Source: Treponema sp.
GTDB lineage: Bacteria; Spirochaetota; Spirochaetia; Treponematales; Treponemataceae
Length of the DNA: 46,603 nucleotides
Reading direction: 5' to 3'
Assembly: GCA_024680155.1 (NCBI GenBank)
Contig: JAILCM010000007.1
Coordinates: 1 to 46,603, forward strand
Of the stretch, positions 35,618 to 43,930 are shown piece after piece. The notes beneath the pieces are model-generated. The model was not told where the DNA came from, ran no database searches, and saw only the letters and a program-made list of their open reading frames with translations. The translations under genes and the position numbers were made by a program. Positions within the stretch are counted from its first letter, which is position 1; each line of letters opens with the position of its first letter.

Positions 35618-37137
35618 ATTCTATTGAATCAGAAGAAGTTCTTAATGCCTATATTTCCGAAATGCAGCTTTTAATTGATATGCTAAAAAATGCAACAGCC
35701 AATTACGGAAAAATTCTGCGTTTATTGAGTATGACAAAAGATATTTCAAGACTCCTTGGATTTTTGCCTATCTATAAAATGTGCAAGGCGTTGGAAAGTC
35801 TTTATAAAGCTTTGTGCGATAAAAATGTCTTATTTACCGAAAATATAAAAATCCTCATTAAAACAATTGCAGACAAGCTTGAAGATCTTTTACAGATAAT
35901 TCAAAGTCCGGATGATTCGCTTGAAGATGCAGATATTCATTCTTTTCTTCTCTACTGTGATAAGGCGGCTGCCGGTGAAATTTTTAACGCTTCTTTCCTT
36001 ACAAAAAAGCCAAATTATGTTCCAATAAAACATAAAATCGAAAAAATTGAACAGAAAGACGAAATCATAAAACTTCATTCAAAAGAAATTGCAAAAATTG
36101 TAAATGTTCACGAAGAAATGATTGCCCGAACTTACATAATCAGCAATCAGATTGAAATTTTAAAGAACGCTCTTATCGACAAAAATTACAAAGTAATAAG
36201 CGACACATATAAGCTTCTTGCCGCCGATTCACAAAACCTGCAGAATTCGCTTCTTACAGCCCACGATCAGTTTTTGGGACTTATTAACGACGATACATTC
36301 TTACAAAATCATCAGGATTTCCAGGGCTTCTTTGTTTTTGCAAACGAACAGAAATATCTTATTCCTGCTGAATTCATTTTTGATATTATCTGCGAAAGTT
36401 CTTTGAATTACGTTACAAAATCAAATCAGAAATTTGTAGTTTATATTCAGGAAGACGAAAAAGGCACAGACGAATCGGAAGAATTACCGGTTTATTCACT
36501 TTCTTCACTTTTACCTGGACAAAAAATAAAAAAACAGGCCGCTTTGGACACAATTCTTCTTGTAGATTACCAGTCGCAGAGACTTGGAATTATTGTTGAC
36601 GTTGTTCAAAAATTTGTTTCGGTTCTAAAAAAGCCTATGCCTTCTGCCTTTGAAAATTTCCCGATTCTGCAGGGCGTTGCTTTTGATGAAAAATACGACA
36701 TGATTCCAATTTTGTATTTGCCTGAAATTATGAAAAAATTCCGTGCTTTGCGTGGTTATGACGTTAAAAAGTATGAAGCAAATACTAAAAAGCATATAAA
36801 CAAAATCCTCATTGTAGATGATTCAAAAACTACACGCGAAATTGAAAATACAATTTTGAGCGGAAACGGATTCCTTGTTGAAGAAGCTTTTGACGGAATT
36901 GATGCAATGGAAAAAATTCATGACAAACAGTTTGATTTAATTGTTTGTGATGATGCAATGCCGCGAATGAACGGCGAAATTCTTCTGGATAATCTTAGAC
37001 GAATGGAAAATTATGCAAACGTTCCTGTTCTTGCAATGGGCGAAAAGCCTCTTGAAAAAGCGGACGCATTTATAAGTAAATCAGATTTTAAGCGCGATAC
37101 ATTAATTTACAAAATAAAGGAGCTGCTACATGAATAA
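35614..37137 (+). CDS. CheV-like protein: degenerate Hpt, helical linker, CheW domain, receiver
   Basis: 507 residues with an unusual order. Residues 1-125 look like an Hpt four-helix domain: the core R36-L-L-S39-M-T-K42...G49-F50 aligns position for position with the canonical RxxHxxKG...GF motif, but the phosphorylatable His is Ser39. Residues 140-235 are helical. Residues 236-375 form a CheW domain (FFVFANEQKYLIPAE, LLVDYQSQRLGIIVDVVQ, GVAFDEKYDMIPIL). Residues 396-507 form a receiver with D402/D403, phosphoacceptor D446 (VCDDAMPRMNG) and K489, although the usual Thr/Ser is G476. No ATPase or dimerisation domain of CheA is present. It may be a CheA remnant that became an adaptor, or a phosphate-accepting CheV. 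Confidence 0.85.
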   Translation: MNSIESEEVLNAYISEMQLLIDMLKNATANYGKILRLLSMTKDISRLLGFLPIYKMCKALESLYKALCDKNVLFTENIKILIKTIADKLEDLLQIIQSPDDSLEDADIHSFLLYCDKAAAGEIFNASFLTKKPNYVPIKHKIEKIEQKDEIIKLHSKEIAKIVNVHEEMIARTYIISNQIEILKNALIDKNYKVISDTYKLLAADSQNLQNSLLTAHDQFLGLINDDTFLQNHQDFQGFFVFANEQKYLIPAEFIFDIICESSLNYVTKSNQKFVVYIQEDEKGTDESEELPVYSLSSLLPGQKIKKQAALDTILLVDYQSQRLGIIVDVVQKFVSVLKKPMPSAFENFPILQGVAFDEKYDMIPILYLPEIMKKFRALRGYDVKKYEANTKKHINKILIVDDSKTTREIENTILSGNGFLVEEAFDGIDAMEKIHDKQFDLIVCDDAMPRMNGEILLDNLRRMENYANVPVLAMGEKPLEKADAFISKSDFKRDTLIYKIKELLHE

Positions 37138-38914
37138 AAAGATTTTGATTTTAGAAAACTCAGCAACAATGCAGGCACTTTTTAGAACAAAACTCAAAAA
37201 AACAGAATTTGACTTGCAATTTGAAAAAAACGGAATTCAGCTTATTGTTTCTATGTATAACACAGTTCCTGATGCCGTGCTTATAAACGCAAAAACCATG
37301 AATCCAAAAAGTAATGAGCTTGTGCGTCTTATTAAAAATGTAGAAAAAATAAAATACATTCCAATTGCAGTTTACGCCACAAACGATTTTACTTTTGAAA
37401 AATATTTTATGGCAGATTGTGGAGCCGACGAATTCTTCCATTTTGACGAAAAAGTTTTACAGGAAGATATTGAAAAGATTCTTGAATTCAAAAAAGATGA
37501 ACTTGCAATTCCAATGCGAAACGACATTATAAAAACAGGACTTTCGCAGGAAATTTTTACCCTTATAGAAAAAATTGAATCCGAAAAAGATGTTTCACAG
37601 GGATTTTTAAACCTTCTTTCCGAAATTAGTGATATTCCGGCTGCTGCAATTTATTTAAACGAAAAAGACGGCGTTTCTGCTTATTATATGTGTGCAAACA
37701 ATTTTACACCGGCAGAAAAAGCGGACTTTTTAAAGGTTTGCGCTACCGATTTTGAAGAAGCATTTCCTAATTCAAACACTGCAAAAATTTCAGAAATTCA
37801 AGTTGAAAATAATTATGCTCTGGATGAATTCCATTCCGAAGATGTTCCGCTTTCTTCTTACCAGACGTTCTACCTTACAACAAAACGAGGCGAAAAATTT
37901 GGTTCTATACACGTTGTTCGCGAAGGAAGTTTTACTTCAAACCAGATGGATCTTTTGTATTTTGCCGTTGATTCATTTAGTATGATTATGGAAACTACAA
38001 TCATGCTCAAAGGCAAACTCAAATTTGAGCGTAACATTCGTAAAGCGTTCAGCCGTTTTGTACCGGAACAGATTATTGACGAACTTGTAGAAAATCAGGA
38101 AAGCGGACAGGCAGAAAAAATGGGCGTTGGCGAAAAACGAGACGTAGCAATCTTGTTCAGCGACATACGTTCTTTTACAAATATAAGCGAACACAACCAG
38201 CCAGAAACAATCGTCGCATTCTTAAACCGCTATTTTACAATCATGTGTACAATCATCAAAAAATACGGTGGAACTGTTGATAAATTTATTGGTGATGCAA
38301 TTATGGCTTTGTTTGGTGCGCCTGTAAGTTACGAAGATAACGCTCGTCGTGCAGTTGCGGCCGCTTACGAAATGAGGGAAGCACTTGCAACAGTTCCTCT
38401 AAACGATTTAGTTTTGCCAGATGGAATGAAATTTGATATTGGAATTGGTATTCACTACGGTGACGTTATTGTTGGTTCTATTGGTTCAAATGATAAAACC
38501 GACTATTCTGTAATTGGTGATAACGTAAACTTGGCTTCACGTCTGGAAGGTCTTACAAAAACTTACGGTTCAAAAATTCTTGTAAGCCAATCTGTAAAAG
38601 ATGACATTAAAACAGATGAATTTGTTTACCGCTACCTTGATGACGTAAAAGTAAAAGGAAAGGCAAAGGCAGTACCAATTTATTCTATTGATGTAAGCAT
38701 GCAGGAATTCAGTCCAACCTACCGCGATTCTTACTCAAAAGGACTCGGACTTTACCAGCAGGGTGTATTTAATCTTGCACGCGAATATTTTGGAAAAGCC
38801 TTTTCTGAATACCCAAACGATAAAGCTTCAAAACTTATGCTCCAGCGTTGTGACGAGTTTATTCAGAATCCGCCCGAAAATTGGGATGGTGCAATTTCGT
38901 TCACAACAAAATAA
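37130..38914 (+). CDS. Class III adenylate cyclase with pseudo-receiver and GAF-like region
   Basis: 594 residues. Residues 1-120 have receiver topology but all key residues are replaced: E9/N10 at the acid pair, N53 at the phosphoacceptor site (AVLINAKTM), A83 for Thr and F105 for Lys. Residues 135-295 resemble a GAF domain. The cyclase domain (about 335-500) is complete: metal Asp345 (LFSDIRSFT) and Asp389 (DKFIGDAIM), adenine-specifying K385 and D458, and catalytic N467/R471 (NVNLASRLE). A short TPR-like C-terminus ends it. So it should make cAMP. It overlaps the CheV-like gene by 8 nt, which ties the cyclase to the chemosensory operon. Confidence 0.92.
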   Translation: MNKKILILENSATMQALFRTKLKKTEFDLQFEKNGIQLIVSMYNTVPDAVLINAKTMNPKSNELVRLIKNVEKIKYIPIAVYATNDFTFEKYFMADCGADEFFHFDEKVLQEDIEKILEFKKDELAIPMRNDIIKTGLSQEIFTLIEKIESEKDVSQGFLNLLSEISDIPAAAIYLNEKDGVSAYYMCANNFTPAEKADFLKVCATDFEEAFPNSNTAKISEIQVENNYALDEFHSEDVPLSSYQTFYLTTKRGEKFGSIHVVREGSFTSNQMDLLYFAVDSFSMIMETTIMLKGKLKFERNIRKAFSRFVPEQIIDELVENQESGQAEKMGVGEKRDVAILFSDIRSFTNISEHNQPETIVAFLNRYFTIMCTIIKKYGGTVDKFIGDAIMALFGAPVSYEDNARRAVAAAYEMREALATVPLNDLVLPDGMKFDIGIGIHYGDVIVGSIGSNDKTDYSVIGDNVNLASRLEGLTKTYGSKILVSQSVKDDIKTDEFVYRYLDDVKVKGKAKAVPIYSIDVSMQEFSPTYRDSYSKGLGLYQQGVFNLAREYFGKAFSEYPNDKASKLMLQRCDEFIQNPPENWDGAISFTTK

Positions 38915-38944
38915 ATTATAAAATATAAAAAACAGGATTACAAA

Positions 38945-40141
38945 ATGAATTATATCAGCCAGAATAATGAATACAAACAGAAATTGCAGGATCGTTTTAT
39001 TAAATATGTAAAAATCTGGTCGGAAAGTGATGGAGAGGCGGCTGATAAAGGCGTTTTTCCTTCAACAGAACGCCAGTTTGATTTTGCACGCATTCTGGAA
39101 GCTGAATTAAAGGCTCTTGGCGCACAAAACGTTGAACTTGATAAAAACTGTTATCTTTACGCGTATGTTCCGGCATCGAACAATACAAACAAAAATCCGG
39201 GCGTTCTTTTGATGGCTCACATGGATACCGTTGATGAAGTTACCGGAAAAGACGTGAATCCGCAGATTGCAAAAAATCCTGAAGATTTTACCGACAAAAC
39301 TGACACAATCATAACTACCGACGGCACTACCCTTCTTGGCGCTGATGATAAAGCTGGAATTACAGCAATTATGACTGCTCTTGAGTTTTTGACCGAACAT
39401 CCAGAGATTCCACATTCTGCGTTTGAAATTATGTTTTCTCCAGATGAAGAAACTGGGCACGGAATGGATAGAGTTCCTCTTGAAAAAATACGTTCAAAGG
39501 CAGCGGTTACTGTAGACGGTGGCGACATCGGCGAAATGGAAACTGAATGCTTTAACGCTTTTGGTACAAACGTAATTTTTACAGGAAAAGCTGCCCACAC
39601 CGGAAATGCCCGCGAAAGCCGCATGGTAAACGCAGTAAGCATGGCAAGCAGTTTTGTGAATCAGTTGCCACACACAATGACACCAGAAACTACAGACAAT
39701 TTCCAAGGCTTTATTGTCCCAATGAGTATAAACGGCACAATTGAAAGCGCAAGCGTAGAACTTTTACTTCGTTCATTTAATATGCCAGAAATTGAACTTG
39801 AAAAGAAAATTATCAAAACTGCAGCTGATTCAGTTGCGCTTAGTTTTGGCGGAAAAGCAGAAGTTACCTTCAAACAACAGTATTTGAACATGAAAGAAAA
39901 ACTTTTGCAAAACCCAGAAATAATTGAACGGCTTGAAAAGGCATTCAAAGAAGCAGGCGTTCAAATTGTAAATAAACCAATTCGTGGCGGAACTGATGGT
40001 TCTCGTCTTACAGAAATGGGCATCCCTACACCAAATATCTTCACTGGAGCCCACGAATTTCACTCAAGAAAAGAATGGCTTTCTCTAAACCAATGCTGCA
40101 AATCTGCCGATATACTGATTAATCTGCTGTCTGAAAATTAA
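38945..40141 (+). CDS. pepT: Peptidase T (tripeptide aminopeptidase)
   Basis: Cytoplasmic M20-family zinc aminopeptidase for tripeptides, 398 residues. Metal ligands visible: LLMAHMDTVDEV (His, Asp), LGADDKAGI (bridging Asp), FSPDEETGHG (general base Glu and ligand Glu), TVDGGDIGEME (Asp) and GAHEFHSRKEW (His). Substrate-binding segment PIRGGTDGSRLTEMG. It starts 30 nt after the cyclase gene with no terminator between, so it may ride on the same transcript, but the function is general catabolism. Confidence 0.95.
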   Translation: MNYISQNNEYKQKLQDRFIKYVKIWSESDGEAADKGVFPSTERQFDFARILEAELKALGAQNVELDKNCYLYAYVPASNNTNKNPGVLLMAHMDTVDEVTGKDVNPQIAKNPEDFTDKTDTIITTDGTTLLGADDKAGITAIMTALEFLTEHPEIPHSAFEIMFSPDEETGHGMDRVPLEKIRSKAAVTVDGGDIGEMETECFNAFGTNVIFTGKAAHTGNARESRMVNAVSMASSFVNQLPHTMTPETTDNFQGFIVPMSINGTIESASVELLLRSFNMPEIELEKKIIKTAADSVALSFGGKAEVTFKQQYLNMKEKLLQNPEIIERLEKAFKEAGVQIVNKPIRGGTDGSRLTEMGIPTPNIFTGAHEFHSRKEWLSLNQCCKSADILINLLSEN

Positions 40142-40262
40142 CGAGGCTTTCCTAAAATTGCGTGAGCGCTGGAAGCCCCGTAGTCCGAACGCAAAGCGGA
40201 CGGATGAGCGACAGCGAAGGGCGAACATAGCGACTAGCCACTGCCAAAGGCAGTGGCTAGCA
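40142..40262. repeat. GC-rich palindromic repeat between pepT and murA
   Basis: The gap is much richer in GC than its flanks. It holds GTCCG...CGGAC (about 40180-40200) and a perfect 12-bp stem CTAGCCACTGCC / GGCAGTGGCTAG with a 3-nt loop at 40234-40260. The segment AGCGACAGCGAAGGGCGA has the same AGCGA..CGAAG..CGA pattern as the complement of the in-frame element at 45946-46003. Probably a dispersed mobile or REP-like repeat. Confidence 0.6.
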
Positions 40263-40296
40263 CGCCCCAAAAATCACTTTTTTATAGGAAGAAAAA

Positions 40297-41583
40297 ATGC
40301 ACGAATATGTAATTGAGGGTGGATATCCGATTCAGGGGACAGTTACAGCAAGCGGAAATAAAAATGCGGCTTTGCCTTGTATTGCGGCGGCAGTTCTTAC
40401 AGAAGAACCAGTAATCCTTCATAATATCCCGGAAATTCGCGATACCGGCGTAATGTTTGATATTTTAAAAGCAATTGGAGCCGAAGTTGAACAATTAAGC
40501 AAAAACAACTGGAAAATTCAGTGTAAAAAAATTTCGTCTACAAGTTTGCCTTCGGAACTTACAAAAAAGGTTCGCGGTTCAATTTTGTTTGCGGGCTCAC
40601 TTTTGGCTAGGGCTGGAAAATGCGAAATGATGCCACCTGGAGGCGATGTAATTGGTCGTCGTCGCGTAGATACACACTTTCTGGCATTGGAGCAGCTTGG
40701 TACAAAAATTGCTGTAAACGGTCATTTTGATTTTTCTACAAACAAACTTGCTGGGGCAGACATTTTCCTGGATGAAGCTTCTGTAACCGCAACCGAAAAC
40801 GCAGTTATGGCAGCAAGTCTTGCGGAAGGAACTACAATTATTCAGAATGCGGCAAGCGAACCACACGTTCAGGACATCTGCAACATGCTCAATCTTATGG
40901 GAGCAAAAATTACCGGTGTTGGAAGCAATATCCTTAAAATTGAAGGCGTAAAAAAACTTCACGGCTGCGAATACACAATCGGACCAGATTATATTGAAAT
41001 TGGTTCGTACATTGGAATGGCGGCCGCTACAAAAGGAAAAATTACAATTAAGGGAATTCGTCCCGAAGAAATGCGCCCTCTTAAAAATTCGTTTGCAAAA
41101 CTTGGAATCAGCTGGCGAATTGACGGCGACGAGCTCACAGTTCCAAACACACAGGATTTAAAAGTAAACAACGATATTGGAAATGCAATTCCAAAAATTG
41201 ACGATATGCCTTGGCCTGGATTCCCTGCCGATTTAACTTCGATTATGACAGTTGTTGCGACTCAGGTTGAAGGAACCGTTCTTATTTTTGAAAAAATGTT
41301 CGAAAGCCGAATGTTCTTTGTTGATAAACTTATTTCTATGGGTGCAAAAATTACCTTGTGCGATCCTCACCGTGCAGTTGTTTGCGGGCCATGTATGCTC
41401 CACGGAGACCATCTTGTTTCGCCAGATATTCGCGCCGGAATTGCCATGTTGATTGCCGCCATGTGTGCCCACGGAGAAAGCCGAATCAGCAACGTCTACC
41501 AGATTGAACGCGGCTACGAAGATTTAGTCACCACTTTGCAGGAACTCGGCGCACATATTAAGATTGTAGAGGTTGAGGGGTAG
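40297..41583 (+). CDS. murA: UDP-N-acetylglucosamine 1-carboxyvinyltransferase, Asp-type
   Basis: First committed step of peptidoglycan synthesis: transfers enolpyruvate from PEP to UDP-GlcNAc in the cytoplasm. 428 residues, complete. Seen: N-terminal SGNKNAALPCIAAAVLTEE, active loop PPGGDVIGRRRVDTH, ADIFLDEASVTATEN, FPADLTSIMTVV and the C-terminal IERGYEDLVTTLQELGA. The catalytic-loop Cys of most MurA (Cys115 in E. coli) is Asp117 here. Asp at that site is known from Mycobacterium, Chlamydia and spirochaetes and prevents alkylation by fosfomycin. A purine-rich AGGAAG precedes the ATG. Confidence 0.96.
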   Translation: MHEYVIEGGYPIQGTVTASGNKNAALPCIAAAVLTEEPVILHNIPEIRDTGVMFDILKAIGAEVEQLSKNNWKIQCKKISSTSLPSELTKKVRGSILFAGSLLARAGKCEMMPPGGDVIGRRRVDTHFLALEQLGTKIAVNGHFDFSTNKLAGADIFLDEASVTATENAVMAASLAEGTTIIQNAASEPHVQDICNMLNLMGAKITGVGSNILKIEGVKKLHGCEYTIGPDYIEIGSYIGMAAATKGKITIKGIRPEEMRPLKNSFAKLGISWRIDGDELTVPNTQDLKVNNDIGNAIPKIDDMPWPGFPADLTSIMTVVATQVEGTVLIFEKMFESRMFFVDKLISMGAKITLCDPHRAVVCGPCMLHGDHLVSPDIRAGIAMLIAAMCAHGESRISNVYQIERGYEDLVTTLQELGAHIKIVEVEG

Positions 41584-41593
41584 ATTTTAGCAA

Positions 41594-43864
41594 CTACAAC
41601 CACACAATTCCGCGGTAGTGAAGCTTTTTTAAAAGTTCTTCTAAATGTAAGCCATTTTTTGAAAGTTCATCAAATTGTTTCAGGGCACTTTCGCGCTCTG
41701 GAATAGTGGCTCCGGGGCGAAGATTCCACAAAAGATTGCAGAAGTCTTCAGCAGACATTGTAAAGCCTTTTAATTCTGCGACAGAAATACTTTCTTCTTC
41801 CTGCAGATAATTCCAGAAAATACGCTTTGAACTAACTACCGGGTTTGAACCAAGCCAGTAGAGGCTTTTGGCGGTTGAAACTTCAATCTTTTGGGTACGG
41901 CGGACATTTTCGATTTCGTATTTTTCTATACATTTTTCCAGAAAATCGGTTTTTACAGTTGGTTGCGGAACCGGGAAATCAAACCATTTCTGAACTTTCA
42001 TATTAAGCTTCTGACCGTGCATCCAGGAATTAAGGGCATTCTCCAAAGGCAGGCCGAATTTTTCAAAACTGCGTTCACCTTCAAAATGCAGGTTATTTCC
42101 GGCAAAAATTGAGCTGCCACTTTTGGGAACAATCGGTTTAAGCTCTTTGTGCATTCCTTTTTCCCATTCACCAAAAACGCGGGAATTTTTTGTAAGAACA
42201 AATTTATGCCAGAACGCACTGTCCAAAAGTCCTGCTTCAAAAAACTGGCGCAGAGTTTCCATGGAATCAATAATCTTCTGGGCATTATCATTCCAGAATC
42301 CATAAATCATGTAAGCGTGAACAAGAATTCCTGCTTCTTTAAAAGCCGCACACGCATTTACAATCGACTGAATATCAGTTCCTTTATTTATATTTTCCAG
42401 CCCCTGCCCTGTTGCCGCTTCAATTCCGGCACTTACACCGCCAAAACCGCAGTAACTTAAAAAGGCCGCTAAATCTTTTGTAAATGATTTTTCAAAACGA
42501 ACATTTCCCCAAAAATAAAGCGGAGAACCGTTACGGGCATTACAAAGTGCAAAATCCTTTAAAATTTTTGGAGGCAAAGCTTCATCCACAAGATGAATTC
42601 CATAAACACCTTTTTGCCGCGCAGTTTTCAAAAGACGCTCATACAATTTTTCAACCTGAACAGGCTTATAACCACAGACATAATCAAGATTTACATCGCA
42701 GAACGCACATTTATGCCAGTAACAGCCGTGAGCAAGATACGCTTTTATCCAGGAACCATCGTTCCAAAGCCGGTGCATTGCATTTACATCGTCACAAAGT
42801 CTCGGGTACAAAGAAAAATCAATATCAGAATAATCGGGGAACACGCTAACTGTTTTCGTTGCTTCGTACGCTTCATATTTTTCAGACTGCCATAGCGGTT
42901 CAATCACTTTGATTTTATCACCGTTTTTTATAAACTGGCGTCCTTTATACAAAGCAGGAAAATCACCGCCCTTCATCACATCAAAAAGATTTTTATACGA
43001 ACCGTAACCGCGGTCAAACGAAAGCATATCAAAATAGTTTACAAGAGCTTTATCTGCTGCCTGACGCAATTCCGTATTTACAAATCCGCCGCCTGCCGCT
43101 ATATAAACGCGGTCGCCAAAATGCTGCTTAAAAAAACGTGCGGTGTAAAGGGCTGGAACAAAAGTACCCGCAAAAGGCACCGAAATACAGACGAGAGTTT
43201 TTTCTGCACTACCCGCTATCTTTTCCCCGCCAAAAATCTGCTCCAGAACCGGCTTGTAAAATTCCTCTAAAACAGGACTATTCAAACGTTTTTCAATCTG
43301 GGCAAAACTAGACTCATCAACAGTAAGGGCTTCGGCATAACGAATCAGAGAAAAATCATTATCAAAAACTGCGGTAATATAATCGGCAAGGTCGGCAAGC
43401 GCATAGGAACACAAAAAACGCACGTCATCTACTGTAGGTTCACGTTCAAGTCCGGAAAGAAAAGTTTCCATTCGGTTTCCACGTGGTGCAAAAGGAGAAA
43501 ATAAAAACTTATGGCAAAGTTCTCGCTCCGAAAATTCAGCCCTTCCAGAACAAAGCATTCCAGCAATAAAATCAATCCATTCAATCCAGGCAGGAGCACA
43601 ACTTACATAGCGACGGATATTAAAAGCAGAGGCTTCATCACCTTCATGTTCAGCACGTTCCGCCATTTTCAGTGCCGAATCAGAAGAAAGTTCAAAAAGC
43701 CTTTGTAATCCATCACTAGAAAAAATCGCCCTAAAAAGATGATTGCTTAAATCAAACCATTTTGCGTTGCAGCCTTCACCTTTAAAAAAATCACATAAAT
43801 AAGCACCAGAAGGATAAGGCGCATTCAACTGAACCAGCGGCGGATTTATAATAATAACGTTCAT
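41594..43864 (-). CDS. B12-binding-type radical SAM protein, unknown substrate
   Basis: 756 residues from the ATG at 43864 (AAGGTGA 4 nt upstream; the TTG three bases earlier is not needed). The N-terminus resembles a cobalamin-binding-like Rossmann domain (IIINPPLVQLNAPYPSGAYL) but no DxHxxG is seen. The radical SAM cluster motif is C381-YWHK-C386-AF-C389, a CX4CX2C variant rather than CX3CX2C, followed by GIEAATGQGLENINKGT and HAYMIYGFWND. The C-terminal ~190 residues are variable. Proteins of this class act in methylation, RiPP maturation or cofactor synthesis; nothing nearby indicates a substrate. Confidence 0.85.
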   Translation of the reverse strand: MNVIIINPPLVQLNAPYPSGAYLCDFFKGEGCNAKWFDLSNHLFRAIFSSDGLQRLFELSSDSALKMAERAEHEGDEASAFNIRRYVSCAPAWIEWIDFIAGMLCSGRAEFSERELCHKFLFSPFAPRGNRMETFLSGLEREPTVDDVRFLCSYALADLADYITAVFDNDFSLIRYAEALTVDESSFAQIEKRLNSPVLEEFYKPVLEQIFGGEKIAGSAEKTLVCISVPFAGTFVPALYTARFFKQHFGDRVYIAAGGGFVNTELRQAADKALVNYFDMLSFDRGYGSYKNLFDVMKGGDFPALYKGRQFIKNGDKIKVIEPLWQSEKYEAYEATKTVSVFPDYSDIDFSLYPRLCDDVNAMHRLWNDGSWIKAYLAHGCYWHKCAFCDVNLDYVCGYKPVQVEKLYERLLKTARQKGVYGIHLVDEALPPKILKDFALCNARNGSPLYFWGNVRFEKSFTKDLAAFLSYCGFGGVSAGIEAATGQGLENINKGTDIQSIVNACAAFKEAGILVHAYMIYGFWNDNAQKIIDSMETLRQFFEAGLLDSAFWHKFVLTKNSRVFGEWEKGMHKELKPIVPKSGSSIFAGNNLHFEGERSFEKFGLPLENALNSWMHGQKLNMKVQKWFDFPVPQPTVKTDFLEKCIEKYEIENVRRTQKIEVSTAKSLYWLGSNPVVSSKRIFWNYLQEEESISVAELKGFTMSAEDFCNLLWNLRPGATIPERESALKQFDELSKNGLHLEELLKKLHYRGIVWL

Positions 43865-43930
43865 CAAATCACCTTAAATTTCCCGTTTACTTATTTTATG
43901 AAAAAACAGAGCGTATTTTCAATCATTTTA

